DNA of 64,000 bases from an uncultured Actinomycetes bacterium (GCA_946803585.1 CAMPEQ010000011.1:434001-498000), one strand, 5' to 3'; positions 16,653 to 25,412 are shown, counted from the first letter of the stretch. The notes: generated by a model from the sequence alone, not told the origin. Numbers and translations are program-made.

Positions 16653-18431
16653 ATGAAGCGTAAACAAACCGTCGCGACAACCGCCTCCGTCGTCATGCTC
16701 TCAGGGCTGGCGCTGGGAACCGCGGCACCCGTTCACGCAAGTACCGCGAGCGCGACCCCCGGTAGTCAGCTAAGCCAGAATCTGCCGGAACCAACCGATC
16801 TAAGAACAGTTCGGTCAATTCCAGGCGATCCTAAGCTCGTCTTCTACTGGGGACTGAAACGCGACGATGACGGTGCGATCTCGCGGCTGGCGGCAGTGTC
16901 AGACCCGGCAAGCGCGAACTACCGGCAGTTCCAGTCCGCCAAGGCGACTGCCCGCAACTTCGGTGCGAGCCGCGCAACCGTCAAGACTGTTCGGAGTTAC
17001 CTGAAGAAGAAGGGCGTCAAAGGCAAACTAGATAGCTCGCGACTGTTCCTACGCGTCGTCGGCAAAGCAGACGAAATGGAACGCGCCTTTGGGACTGTCA
17101 GCATCGGCGAGTCCGACGGAATCGCCTACTACGGGATCTCCGATCCGAAGAAGATTAAGAAGAAGATCCGCAAGCTCGCCCCGGAACGGATCTGGGCCGG
17201 TCAAAAGCAGATTGCGCTGGGGAGCGGCTCCGATCGCGTCCTCACCAGAAAACTACCCACGGGTTCGCAGCCGAACGCGAGGGCACTAGACGTCCCGCTG
17301 AACAAGGGGACGTTCATCGGTTGCGAGGCGATCGACGACACGCTGCTTCCGCTGTATTCGATGACGTTCCCACAGGGAAGCAAGGCCTATGGCATCAACA
17401 ACGTTCGCAGCAAGGTGAGCAAGCGCGGCGATATCGCGACACGGCCTCCAATCGGCATCATCTCGATGGGTTCGGGCTACTCCGATAATCTCGTTGCAGA
17501 AGCCAAAGCATGCTTCGGATTCAAGGGATCGGTTCGCCGAATCGAGACCGATGGCTTACAACAACTACCTTCCGGTGGCGAGGGGAACCTCGATGTTCAG
17601 GCCGTTCTGACCGCGCTTATGAGCTCCGACCAGGTGCCCGTCTTCGAGAGCATCGGCGCCCCCGCAATGTTCCTCGGACCGGCGGCCGCGCTCACGACTA
17701 AGCGACCACCGACAGTGCTGTCGATCTCCTACGGGGAATGCGAGCCGCAGACGCCTAAGCCGACGCGCACCCTGGCTGATGCTGTCTACCAGCGCCTTGG
17801 TCTGATCGGCACCAGTGTGATGGCAGCCTCCGGCGACAGGGGCTCCTCGGGCTGCATCAACAACGACACGGGCACTGGGCCAACGAAAGCTGCCGTCAGC
17901 TACCCGGCGAGCTCTCCTTGGGTGACGGGTGTGGGCGGGACTCGCATCGTGCTCAAGAAGTCCAACAAGCGAAAGAAGGAGTTCGCGTGGAATGACTCCA
18001 CGTGGGGCCAGGAAGTCGGCGGCGGAGGTGGGGTCTCGGTGCTCTACTCCCGCCCAAGTTGGCAAGCGAAGTCGGTCACCGGCGGGAAGCGTCGCTCCGT
18101 GCCAGATATCAGCGCACATGCCTCACTGTTCCCCGGTTGGTTCGTATTTGGTGAGGGCGTGATCGGCGGTACTAGCGCTGCGACGCCGCTAAGTGCCAGT
18201 GGAGTGGCCCTAGTCAATGCGCATCTAAGTGCAAAAGGCCAACCCGCGCTAGGCCTACTCAACCCGTTGCTCTATTCGCTCCCGAGCAGCGCCACCCACG
18301 ACATCACCAAGGGAAACACTGACCTGCACGACGTCGGATGCTGCACTGCGAAGAAGGGTTACGACCGGGCAACCGGAATCGGCTCACCCAACTTCGCCAA
18401 ATGGCCAAAAGCAATCCGCCAGGTTCGCTAG
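16653..18431 (+). CDS. Secreted S53 (sedolisin/kumamolisin) serine-carboxyl peptidase
   Basis: A 592-residue secreted peptidase with a signal peptide ending PVHA. A pro-kumamolisin activation domain (about 35-190, including FQSAKATARNFGAS) precedes the catalytic domain. Catalytic residues are visible: Glu310 and Asp314 in GGEGNLDVQ, Asp395 in AASGDRGSSGC (oxyanion hole) and the nucleophile Ser508 in GGTSAATPL. The C-terminal DVGCC...GYDRATGIGSPN is the calcium-binding site. It likely digests proteins outside the cell, usually at low pH. ATG 16653 is chosen because the mature signal peptide begins there and AAGGA precedes it. Confidence 0.93.
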   Translation: MKRKQTVATTASVVMLSGLALGTAAPVHASTASATPGSQLSQNLPEPTDLRTVRSIPGDPKLVFYWGLKRDDDGAISRLAAVSDPASANYRQFQSAKATARNFGASRATVKTVRSYLKKKGVKGKLDSSRLFLRVVGKADEMERAFGTVSIGESDGIAYYGISDPKKIKKKIRKLAPERIWAGQKQIALGSGSDRVLTRKLPTGSQPNARALDVPLNKGTFIGCEAIDDTLLPLYSMTFPQGSKAYGINNVRSKVSKRGDIATRPPIGIISMGSGYSDNLVAEAKACFGFKGSVRRIETDGLQQLPSGGEGNLDVQAVLTALMSSDQVPVFESIGAPAMFLGPAAALTTKRPPTVLSISYGECEPQTPKPTRTLADAVYQRLGLIGTSVMAASGDRGSSGCINNDTGTGPTKAAVSYPASSPWVTGVGGTRIVLKKSNKRKKEFAWNDSTWGQEVGGGGGVSVLYSRPSWQAKSVTGGKRRSVPDISAHASLFPGWFVFGEGVIGGTSAATPLSASGVALVNAHLSAKGQPALGLLNPLLYSLPSSATHDITKGNTDLHDVGCCTAKKGYDRATGIGSPNFAKWPKAIRQVR

Positions 18432-18448
18432 GCGGGAAGACTGAGCTT

Positions 18449-18490
18449 TACTGGGCAAATCGGTCGGTATATCAACCGATTCGCCCAGTA
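18449..18490 (+). terminator. Strong hairpin after the S53 peptidase gene
   Basis: Arms 18449-18464 and 18475-18490 pair over 16 positions with one mismatch around a 10-base loop. It starts 18 bases after the peptidase stop. There is no U-tract, so it would act as a factor-assisted terminator or as an mRNA-stabilising structure rather than a classic intrinsic terminator. Confidence 0.55.
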
Positions 18491-18527
18491 GACGCGAGTT
18501 CGGGATCCTCACGAAGGAGGGCGAGAC

Positions 18528-19223
18528 GTGGAACTAGTTGATACCCGCGACATGGTGTGGGTTCATGGCGCCATTCGGGGTGAGTTTGAACGGTTGCGCG
18601 CGAATCTGCCCGCATTTGCCAGGGGTAACGATCCCGCGTGGGAGCGCTATCGGGGGCATTGGGAGCTGATGCACGGCTTTCTGCTGGAGCACCACACCGG
18701 CGAGGACGCCCTGCTCTGGCCCCTGTTGCGTGAGAGGCTCCCAGACCGAATAGACCTAATCGATCATATGGAAGAAGAACACCAAGTCGTTCATCAGCTG
18801 CTCGAGGACTTGAACGAACAGATCCACGCACTCGACGAGCTTCGCCACGGAAACGGTGACGCAAGCAACGGTGACGCAAGCAACGCCGACTTACACAACG
18901 CCCTCGCGGCGTGCGATGCCACCTTTGCGGACTTCAACGCTGCGACGATCCGGCATCTAGAAGACGAAGAACAGCAACTACTTCCGGCGATCCCTGGAGC
19001 CCTCACCCCACAGGAATGGGCGCGACTCCCGCAACAGGCAACCGAGATCCTCGGGGAGGAAGCCTCTGTGAAGGTCCTCGGCTATGTCCTGAAGTGGATG
19101 CCCGAAGCCGACCGCCCGTCCATGCTTGCGACGCTACCGCCAGAAGTCATCGCAAACTGGGAGGCCACAGCTGCCGACGAGTTCGCTAGCTACGACGCGA
19201 GTCTGGAAGCAATCGCGCCTTAG
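18528..19223 (+). CDS. Hemerythrin-domain protein
   Basis: A 231-residue cytosolic protein with a four-helix hemerythrin-like cation-binding domain in residues 1-155. Candidate diiron ligands are His13 (WVHGAIR), His49/His55/Glu59 (MHGFLLEHHTGED), His80/His85/His89, and His143/Glu147 (RHLEDEE). A C-terminal helical part of about 75 residues follows. A short internal repeat (GDASN twice) lies near residue 110. Such proteins bind O2, NO or iron. The TAG stop is followed in the same frame by 60 codons of pentapeptide repeats, described separately. The start GTG 18528 has GAAGGAGGGCGAG just upstream. Confidence 0.88.
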   Translation: MELVDTRDMVWVHGAIRGEFERLRANLPAFARGNDPAWERYRGHWELMHGFLLEHHTGEDALLWPLLRERLPDRIDLIDHMEEEHQVVHQLLEDLNEQIHALDELRHGNGDASNGDASNADLHNALAACDATFADFNAATIRHLEDEEQQLLPAIPGALTPQEWARLPQQATEILGEEASVKVLGYVLKWMPEADRPSMLATLPPEVIANWEATAADEFASYDASLEAIAP

Positions 19224-19406
19224 GTATCTACCGGCGCGAATCTGGAAGATGCGAACCTGACCGGGGCGAACCTCGAAGATGCGAACTTTGGCGACGCAGA
19301 CCTGACCGGCGCAAACCTCACCGGCGCAAACCTCACCGGCGCGAACGTTTACGCACCTGGAAGGTCCAGGCATAGACCGCACCCAGCTATCCAGAAACGC
19401 TACTAA
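19224..19406 (+). pseudogene. In-frame pentapeptide-repeat tail without a start codon
   Basis: Immediately after the hemerythrin TAG (19221-19223), the same frame stays open for 60 codons. It encodes consecutive A(N/D)LxG/D pentapeptides ([20 protein letters not shown] and onward) and then [17 protein letters not shown] and TAA. It contains no ATG, GTG or TTG, so it cannot be translated alone from a normal start. Either the TAG is a nonsense mutation in a hemerythrin-pentapeptide fusion, or the tail is made by readthrough, or it is a gene remnant. Its stop overlaps the stop of the convergent lipoprotein pseudogene. Confidence 0.7.
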
Positions 19407-19824
19407 CCGACCGACCCGGAAGCGATTGTCGGAACGCTTCCCTCGGCCTTAACGTTGACGACGTAGAGCTCGCCGGACTTACCTGACACGGTCAGGGTCG
19501 CGGTTCCCTCACCAACGACAGCCGCTCCACCGTTGAACGTTGCGGAACCGTCCGTACCTGGCTGCGAGACTCGGAGAACATCCGCGTTGTCAGTGGCCAC
19601 CGTCGTGGCGTTAGAAGTTGTTACGTTGAGGGTGTTCCCAACCTTCACACTGAGATCGGCTGGACCGGTGACCTCGATCGGTGCGACCCGGCTGCATTTC
19701 CTCCCGACTCACTCACCGAACTCGATGGGGAGGCACTTGAGGTGCTGTCGCTGTCTGATGAACAAGCAGCGAGCACGAACCCGCAGCTAACAACCGCAGC
19801 GGCTAGGACCAGAGTTCGATTCAC
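19403..19824 (-). pseudogene. Frameshifted lipoprotein gene (Ig-like C-terminal part)
   Basis: From GTG 19824 the minus strand encodes a lipoprotein signal MNRTLVLAAAVVSCGFVLAAC and a Ser-rich linker. That frame then stops soon after GGNAAG. In the -1 frame at the GGG run near 19690 the coding continues smoothly as VAPIEVTGPADLSVKVGNTL and then a beta-rich domain with GEGTATLTV, down to TAG at 19405. Adding one G restores a single protein of about 140 residues, a small surface lipoprotein with an Ig-like domain. The break may be a real mutation or an assembly error. Confidence 0.7.
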
Positions 19825-19920
19825 GTTTCACATAGGGTGATCGTAGGGCGTCGACTTCAACCTTGCGAGCCGGCAACGCTGGTGATCAGTGCGGTTGAGT
19901 GAACGCTTACTCTTATTGCC

Positions 19921-20592
19921 ATGAAGGAGCTTCGGGGGATCTCCCACATTGTTGTCATGCTCGTAATTACCGCGCTAGTCAGTGCGATCGCGCTGGTCGC
20001 CGCGCCGATTCACAATGCGAGCCCAGCCGCGGCGTCGATTGTTGATGAGCCTCGGGCGAGTTCGAAGAGGTGGCCTAGCAAGAAGATCACTTACTCCAAC
20101 CACACCGGACGCGCCAAGGATGTCAAGCGTGCCGTTAGGGCGTGGAATGGCGCGACCAAGGGTGTTCGGCTCGTCAAGAAGCGAAAGGGCCAGATCAAGA
20201 TCCTGGCGAAGAAATGTCCGACGATGCAATCGGCATGTGCCTACGGACCTGGCGACGGTCGAGTCTTCATGGGAAAGCAGTGGAAGAAGGCCGCAACCGG
20301 ATGGGAGCCATATTCTCAGGAGTTGTTAATCCACGAGATTGGGCACGCCCTAGGCCTCGGCCACGTCGGCTGGAGTTGCTCCATCATGCAGCCCCACATG
20401 GGTGACTGGGAACGCGCATGTCGCGAGACTCGCCCGCGTCCAGGGGACTACGAGTGGTACGCCTGTGCACCACAGCGGACCGATGCCAAGAAGCTCGCCA
20501 AGCTCTACCGGACCAAGCCCAAGACTCGGGGCTGGTGTCGCGGCGAACCAATCGTTGACTCGCCACCAGCTTTCGTTATCGACGGCTGGTAA
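19921..20592 (+). CDS. Secreted matrixin-like zinc metalloprotease
   Basis: A 223-residue exported protein with a signal peptide or membrane anchor (residues 10-30). Its catalytic motif HEIGHALGLGH (His138, Glu139, His142, His148) is followed by CSIMQP with the Met-turn Met156, which defines a metzincin close to matrixins. The segment before it is rich in Lys/Arg and has the KITYSN strand seen at the start of matrixin domains. Six or more cysteines suggest extracellular disulfides. It belongs to the run of secreted hydrolases in this part of the window. Confidence 0.85.
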   Translation: MKELRGISHIVVMLVITALVSAIALVAAPIHNASPAAASIVDEPRASSKRWPSKKITYSNHTGRAKDVKRAVRAWNGATKGVRLVKKRKGQIKILAKKCPTMQSACAYGPGDGRVFMGKQWKKAATGWEPYSQELLIHEIGHALGLGHVGWSCSIMQPHMGDWERACRETRPRPGDYEWYACAPQRTDAKKLAKLYRTKPKTRGWCRGEPIVDSPPAFVIDGW

Positions 20593-20633
20593 GCCGATCA
20601 TCCCCAGAAGACCCAACTCAGCGAAGGACTACC

Positions 20634-21815
20634 GTGCATAAAGTCTATCTAGTCCCTGGTTTCTTCGGCTTTGACCAAATGGAGGGGATGAGCTACTTCC
20701 GACGAGTGGCATCGGTCCTCCAGGACTCGCTGGCCGAACGGGGGTTCGAAGCAGAGATCATCGAACTCAACACCGCACCGACCTCCTCGATTCGGCGCCG
20801 CGCAATCTCGTTGATGAAGGCGGTTGAGCGAACCGGAGGGCTAGAGGCCGATTCGATTAGCTTCGTGGGCCACTCAACCGGGGGGCTTGACGTTCGTCTA
20901 CTCCTCTCCCCTGGAGTGAAGCTCGTCCCCGACGATCTCGAAGATCAGGTCGCCCGGCTTACAACGTCGGCCATCAGCCTGTCGACGCCACACTTTGGTA
21001 CCCCGATGGCCAACTTCTTTACCAGTATGAACGGTCGCCATCTACTCTATTTACTGTCGACGCTGATCACCAGCAAACCCGGCAGGGTCGGATCTTGGCT
21101 AGGGGCACGCGCCCTCGTTCGGCTCGCTCGAGTAGACGACTTACTGGGCCAACGCGATAACTTGCTTGATTCGTTCGCCGACGACTTCTTCCGACGAGTA
21201 CGGCCGAACCACAGTGACGAGCTCTTCGCATATCTGACCGAGGTCGCGGCCGATCAAGGTGCACTACTGCAGCTAACCCCCGAAGCGATCGATCTCTTCA
21301 ACGCAGCGGTTCTCGACCGCGCAGATGTCGACTACGTGAGCTACGTAACCGCAGCGCCGCCACCCGGAATGCCCCCCTTACCTGGGGTCAGCCCATCAAG
21401 TTTTTACGAGTCATCCACGTACATGGTATTCAGTCTCATCCATCGACTCACGGCCCGCGAATCCCGGCAGTACCCGTACCCGAGTCCACATGTCGAGATG
21501 GCTGATGAGATCCAGTCTCAGCTTCCATTCGACCTGACTCAACGAACCAACGACGGCGTCGTTCCAACTCTGAGTCAAGTCTGGGGCCGACTTGGTGGCG
21601 TGATACTCGGGGATCATCTCGACGTAACCGGGCAGTTCAGCCAGGTCGACGACGACGGCCGGCGCTACGAAGGCTGGCTGCACTGCCGCGCCGGTTTTGA
21701 TGAAGCGCGATTCCAGCAGTTGTGGAGTAGCGTCGCCACCAACATCATCGAGAGTTCTTCTCCGGACCGTGTCGTCGATTTCTCTGCTGAAACGGTCGAG
21801 CCACTCACTACGTAG
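20634..21815 (+). CDS. Alpha/beta-hydrolase, triacylglycerol lipase-like
   Basis: A 393-residue alpha/beta hydrolase. The N-terminus VYLVPGFFGF gives the oxyanion region. The nucleophile elbow is GHSTGG (Ser81), preceded by an ADSISFV strand. A catalytic His is likely in GDHLDVTG near the C-terminus. No signal peptide is seen, so it may be intracellular or leave by another route. The gene starts at GTG 20634 and ends 51 bp before the convergent ABC exporter genes. An esterase acting on storage or membrane lipids is the likely role. Confidence 0.75.
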   Translation: MHKVYLVPGFFGFDQMEGMSYFRRVASVLQDSLAERGFEAEIIELNTAPTSSIRRRAISLMKAVERTGGLEADSISFVGHSTGGLDVRLLLSPGVKLVPDDLEDQVARLTTSAISLSTPHFGTPMANFFTSMNGRHLLYLLSTLITSKPGRVGSWLGARALVRLARVDDLLGQRDNLLDSFADDFFRRVRPNHSDELFAYLTEVAADQGALLQLTPEAIDLFNAAVLDRADVDYVSYVTAAPPPGMPPLPGVSPSSFYESSTYMVFSLIHRLTARESRQYPYPSPHVEMADEIQSQLPFDLTQRTNDGVVPTLSQVWGRLGGVILGDHLDVTGQFSQVDDDGRRYEGWLHCRAGFDEARFQQLWSSVATNIIESSSPDRVVDFSAETVEPLTT

Positions 21816-21852
21816 CACGCCCAAGTAGCACTGGAACTCCCTCGTTCTGGGC

Positions 21853-21881
21853 CTGCGCGCGGCGCACTAGCACGCGCGCAG
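21853..21881. terminator. GC-rich hairpin between convergent genes
   Basis: Perfect 9-base arms (21853-21861 and 21873-21881) around an 11-base loop. It lies between the lipase stop and the last codons of the ABC ATPase gene, and in fact includes that gene's stop. It could end transcription from both sides, though no U-tract follows. Confidence 0.4.
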
Positions 21882-22547
21882 AACGCCGTCGCTCATCTCT
21901 GTCACGGCGTCCATCATGGGCAAATGTGTCCGATCATGGGTGACCAGCAGTGTCGCGGTGTTGTGTTCCTTGGTGATGCCAACAATCAGCTCGGTGATAG
22001 CTGCTCCTAGCTTGGAATCGAGCGCGCTCGTTGGCTCGTCGACGACGAGCAAGCTGGGGTCGTTCATGAGCGCCCGGGCAATATTGACCCGTTGACGCTG
22101 TCCGCCAGAGAGCTGGTGTGGGCGCTTGCTCTTGTCCTTGTCCAGACCAACCTTGTTGAGCAACTCGTGGGCCTGCTCGCGCGCATCATGACGAATCGAG
22201 CGCGACGTCGACCCGCCTAATTGCTTCATCACGACGAGCTGGTCGACAGCATCCAGGGAAGGAATCAGGTTCGCCGACTGGAAAATGATGCCGATCTTGT
22301 CCCGGCGTAACTGCGCTGACTGCTTGGGCGAATAGGCCGTGATGTCCTGGTCGTCAAGGAGGACCTGTCCACTATCCGGGTGGGTCAGCGTGGCCCCAAC
22401 CGCCAACAAGCTCGACTTACCTGATCCCGAGGCACCGGTAATCGCGGTGACATTTCCGCGCGGCACTGACAAGTTCACGTCATCTAGGGCAGTGATTCGT
22501 CGATCACCGTCTGGATAGGTCAATGTGATGTTCTTGAACTCGATCAT
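21867..22547 (-). CDS. ABC transporter ATPase (MacB/LolD-type)
   Basis: A 226-residue ATPase with Walker A GASGSGKSS (38-46), Q-loop region IIFQSANLIPSLDAVDQL, signature LSGGQRQRVNIARAL, Walker B LLVVDEPTSALD and H-loop LLVTHD. The Q-loop and signature surroundings place it in the LolD/MacB group that pairs with FtsX-like permeases. Its ATG overlaps the upstream permease gene's stop (22544-22547), so the two form one exporter. Substrates of such systems include lipoproteins, peptides or antibiotics, and none can be named here. Confidence 0.92.
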   Translation of the reverse strand: MIEFKNITLTYPDGDRRITALDDVNLSVPRGNVTAITGASGSGKSSLLAVGATLTHPDSGQVLLDDQDITAYSPKQSAQLRRDKIGIIFQSANLIPSLDAVDQLVVMKQLGGSTSRSIRHDAREQAHELLNKVGLDKDKSKRPHQLSGGQRQRVNIARALMNDPSLLVVDEPTSALDSKLGAAITELIVGITKEHNTATLLVTHDRTHLPMMDAVTEMSDGVLRAC

Positions 22548-23623
22548 CGGTTTGCTCCCAGCGCCTCGAGCGGGTCGGCCTTTGCAACCGAGCGCATCGC
22601 GAAGCTGGCGCCAAGGAGCCCAGTCGCGATGAGTAGAACTCCAGGGGCCAGCGTGGTCCAGACTGACAGGCTGAACGGGACAGCACTTCCAGCGAGCTCG
22701 GTAATCGCTAGTCCGGCTGCGGTTGTCACCAGCATGCCAATCCCCACGCCAATCACCAGGATGATCAGGGCCTGCCCAAGGGCATCGACCAGCAACGCCT
22801 TGGTCGAGGAGCCGAGTGCTTTCAACACGGCAATATCAGCCTTGCGCTGGATCATCCAGACGGTGAAGAACGCACCGATGACCACGGCAGAGATGAAGAT
22901 CAGCATTCCAAGAATCAGCAGCAGCGAACCGACCTCTGAACTAAACGACCCGATCGCCATGTACGTGGCGGCACCCCCGACGGATTGGGTATCGGCAGCC
23001 TGATCGCCTGCCGCATAGTTCCCCGCATCGTCGACTACGAGGACTGTCGCAAACGGGTCTGGCTGCCCTATCGCTTTGGAGTAGCCCTGCCAATCGGTCT
23101 GTGTCATCCAGATAATCGGCAAATGGCTGTACCACTGATCGGGCACCACGTCGGTCACGGTGAAGGTCTCGCCCGCGAATGTGACGGTGTCGCCAGCGCT
23201 GGCATTGGCCATCGTCGAGGCGGCAGTCTGCGAGAGAACGACTTGGCCGTCGCTGGCCGGGATATTGCTCATAGTTCCCGTCGGTGCCCCGAATACGGCG
23301 ACAGCTTCCTTGCTGTCACCTCGGGTTGCTTGGCCTTGGCCGATTCCGAGTGGAGTCGCGGAGACCCCTGCAGCAGATTCCCACTTACTCGCCTGCTCTT
23401 GCGAGATTGCTGAGTCGGCGAAAGAAAGTCGGCCATCCGATCCAGGCGGCGACATGACGAACTGCTGCGCATTCAGGTTCTGGATTCCCGAAATGCTCTG
23501 CTCGCCTAGCCCAACGGTGAGCCCGGAGAGGAATCCGACAAGCAGGGTAATCAGCGCCACCACCGCCCCGAGCAACGCGAAGCGGCCTTTGGCGAACTTG
23601 AGATCGCGCCAAGCCACAAACAT
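22544..23623 (-). CDS. FtsX-like ABC permease (MacB type)
   Basis: A 359-residue permease of the FtsX/MacB fold. It has one N-terminal helix (about 13-38), a large extracytoplasmic domain (about 40-215) and three C-terminal helices, with the FtsX signature around AFFTVWMIQRKADIAVLKALGSS. ATG 23623 (MFVAWRDLKFAKGRF) has GGAAGG upstream and is preferred to a longer frame from 23659. It is the partner of the overlapping ATPase. Together they form a four-helix mechanotransmission-type exporter. Confidence 0.9.
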   Translation of the reverse strand: MFVAWRDLKFAKGRFALLGAVVALITLLVGFLSGLTVGLGEQSISGIQNLNAQQFVMSPPGSDGRLSFADSAISQEQASKWESAAGVSATPLGIGQGQATRGDSKEAVAVFGAPTGTMSNIPASDGQVVLSQTAASTMANASAGDTVTFAGETFTVTDVVPDQWYSHLPIIWMTQTDWQGYSKAIGQPDPFATVLVVDDAGNYAAGDQAADTQSVGGAATYMAIGSFSSEVGSLLLILGMLIFISAVVIGAFFTVWMIQRKADIAVLKALGSSTKALLVDALGQALIILVIGVGIGMLVTTAAGLAITELAGSAVPFSLSVWTTLAPGVLLIATGLLGASFAMRSVAKADPLEALGANR

Positions 23624-23879
23624 TGGGGACCTTCCACGGAGATCGTTGGAGCACGTCAACGGACGTGTCTGGGGAGTCCTGTCATCGTCGCAGAACTAGC
23701 AGATCGCGCGCCTTGGAGGATCGGCCGATGGGGGCCATCCGTTCGGACAGGTTTCGACAAAGTGTCTTGACGGCCGCGATACGTGATATTAAAAAGGCAC
23801 GAGAGCTACGCAGGCGTAAGTTTCGCTACCGAAACCTGCGAGCACATCCCCCCAGTCACATCATTCGAGAGGTCAATCA
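23624..23879. other. Divergent intergenic region with a possible leader hairpin
   Basis: A 256-bp region between the ABC permease start and the LPMO start. A TTGACG (23767) could be part of a plus-strand promoter. Near 23810-23850 a nested hairpin is visible: GTTTCG/CGAAAC with loop CTAC, enclosed by CGCAG/CTGCG. No known riboswitch consensus could be matched. The LPMO start has GAGAGG about 16 bases upstream. Confidence 0.35.
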
Positions 23880-25382
23880 ATGCGAACAAGTCGTCGTACG
23901 GCAGCAGCCGTCGGTACCAGCGCGTTTGTCGTCGCTGCATCCACCGTCGTGGGAGTCAGCCCCGTTAGTGCCCATGGATATGTCGACGGGCCAATCAGTC
24001 GCTCCTACGCGTGCAAACTGAAGCTGAACACCAACTGCGGTTCGGTTCAGTACGAACCGCAGAGCTTGGAAGCACCAAAAGGTTTCCCGCAATCTGGACC
24101 CGCCGATGGTCAGATTGCCTCAGCTGGTGGACTGTTTGGCGGCAACCTCGACGCCCAAAGCCCAAGCCGCTGGTACAAGAACGACATCAGCGCTGGTCCG
24201 GTGGCCTTCAACTGGACTTTCACCGCTCCCCACCGGACTGCCGGTTGGGACTACTACATGACCAAGCCGGGCTGGGACGGAAGCGCGCCCCTCACCCGAG
24301 CCGGGCTGGAGAAGATTGGAACGGTTGCCCACGACGGGTCAGCAGCCAGCAGTAACCCCACTCACACGATCACCGTTCCCAGCAACCGCTCGGGCTACCA
24401 CGCAATCTTGGCGGTGTGGACGATTGGCGATACTTCCAATGCCTTCTACCAAGTGATCGATGTCAATGTCGATGGCGAGACCGCCCCTGACACTCAGGCA
24501 CCTACCGTCCCGTCGAATCTGCGCACAACCGATGTCACCAGTTCCGCTGCGTCGTTGCGCTGGGACGCTTCCAGCGACAACGAGAGCGTCGACCGGTACG
24601 AGATCCTTCGCAACGGCACGCAGATCGGGACAACGGCCGGACTGACGTACACCGACAACGGCCTGAGCCCGTCGAGTACGCACAGCTACTCAGTGCGCGC
24701 AGTTGATGGATCAGGGAACAAGTCGGCGGCGAGCTCGGCACTGTCGGTCACGACCCAAGCACCGCCAAATGTCGATACTCAGGCACCGTCTGCACCACAG
24801 AACGTTCACTCGATGGGAGAGACCCAAAACTCCATCTCGCTCATGTGGTCAGCAGCGACGGACAACGTTGGAGTCAGTGACTATCGCATTCTGCGAGACG
24901 GCGTCGTGGTGAAGACAACTGCGATGACCATGTGGGATGACACCGGTCTAGCCGCCGGGACGAGCTACAACTACGTGGTTCAAGCGCGCGATGCCGCTGG
25001 GAACGTCTCGGCGAACAGCGGCACGTTCACCGTCAGCACCTCGGCCGCACCTGAGCCGACGCCAACACCTACGCCCACTCCGACACCCACCCCAACCCCG
25101 ACACCCACACCCACTCCGACGCCCACACCGACACCAACCCCAACGCCTACACCTACGACAGGTGCCGCGGCTTGGAGCTCATTCGGGACATACAAGATCG
25201 GCGATCAGGTCACACACAACGGGCAGACCTACGAGTGCATCCAGAACCACCAGGGCTGGGGCGATCCCAACTGGATCAATGCACCATCGTTGTGGAAGCA
25301 GGTTGCCAGCACCAGTAGCGCTGCAACCCCACCGGCTCCCGCACCCGCTCCCACTCCGTGGTGGAAGCGCTGGTGGCGCTAG
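23880..25382 (+). CDS. AA10 lytic polysaccharide monooxygenase with two FN3 domains and a CBM5/12
   Basis: A 500-residue secreted copper enzyme. The signal peptide ends at Ala31 so that the mature protein starts with His32 (HGYVDGPISRS). With His118 in TAPHRTAGWDYYMTK this makes the histidine brace; Phe189 in NAFYQVIDVNV is the axial residue. The catalytic domain ends near 200. Two fibronectin type III domains follow (about 205-292 and 300-388), then a Pro-Thr linker (391-428) and a CBM5/12 domain (about 432-475: AAAWSSFGTYKIGDQV...WNAPSLWK-like). It oxidatively cleaves chitin or cellulose; CBM5/12 favours chitin. Confidence 0.93.
   Translation: MRTSRRTAAAVGTSAFVVAASTVVGVSPVSAHGYVDGPISRSYACKLKLNTNCGSVQYEPQSLEAPKGFPQSGPADGQIASAGGLFGGNLDAQSPSRWYKNDISAGPVAFNWTFTAPHRTAGWDYYMTKPGWDGSAPLTRAGLEKIGTVAHDGSAASSNPTHTITVPSNRSGYHAILAVWTIGDTSNAFYQVIDVNVDGETAPDTQAPTVPSNLRTTDVTSSAASLRWDASSDNESVDRYEILRNGTQIGTTAGLTYTDNGLSPSSTHSYSVRAVDGSGNKSAASSALSVTTQAPPNVDTQAPSAPQNVHSMGETQNSISLMWSAATDNVGVSDYRILRDGVVVKTTAMTMWDDTGLAAGTSYNYVVQARDAAGNVSANSGTFTVSTSAAPEPTPTPTPTPTPTPTPTPTPTPTPTPTPTPTPTPTTGAAAWSSFGTYKIGDQVTHNGQTYECIQNHQGWGDPNWINAPSLWKQVASTSSAATPPAPAPAPTPWWKRWWR
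25056..25158 (+). repeat. Pro-Thr linker hexanucleotide tract
   Basis: A run of CCNACN hexanucleotides encodes about 17 Pro-Thr dipeptides linking the FN3 region to the CBM of the LPMO. The antisense strand is also open and would encode Gly-Val repeats, which is an artefact. Such tracts are prone to slippage, so length may vary between strains. Confidence 0.85.
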
Positions 25383-25412
25383 TTAGACGTACCGGTCAAT
25401 AGGGATTCTGTT

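Noticed and set aside
17565-18119. Long minus-strand frame inside the S53 peptidase gene
   Set aside because: The plus-strand frame contains all catalytic residues, so the antisense frame is a shadow.
19134-19382. Minus-strand Val-rich open frame
   Set aside because: It is the antisense of the pentapeptide repeats and of the hemerythrin end.
23624-23879. Known riboswitch (c-di-AMP ydaO or c-di-GMP type) upstream of the LPMO gene
   Set aside because: The conserved core segments of those RNA families are not present; only a simple nested hairpin is visible.
24980-25195. Minus-strand Gly-Val repeat open frame
   Set aside because: It is the antisense of the Pro-Thr linker in the LPMO gene; the plus-strand domain structure is unambiguous.
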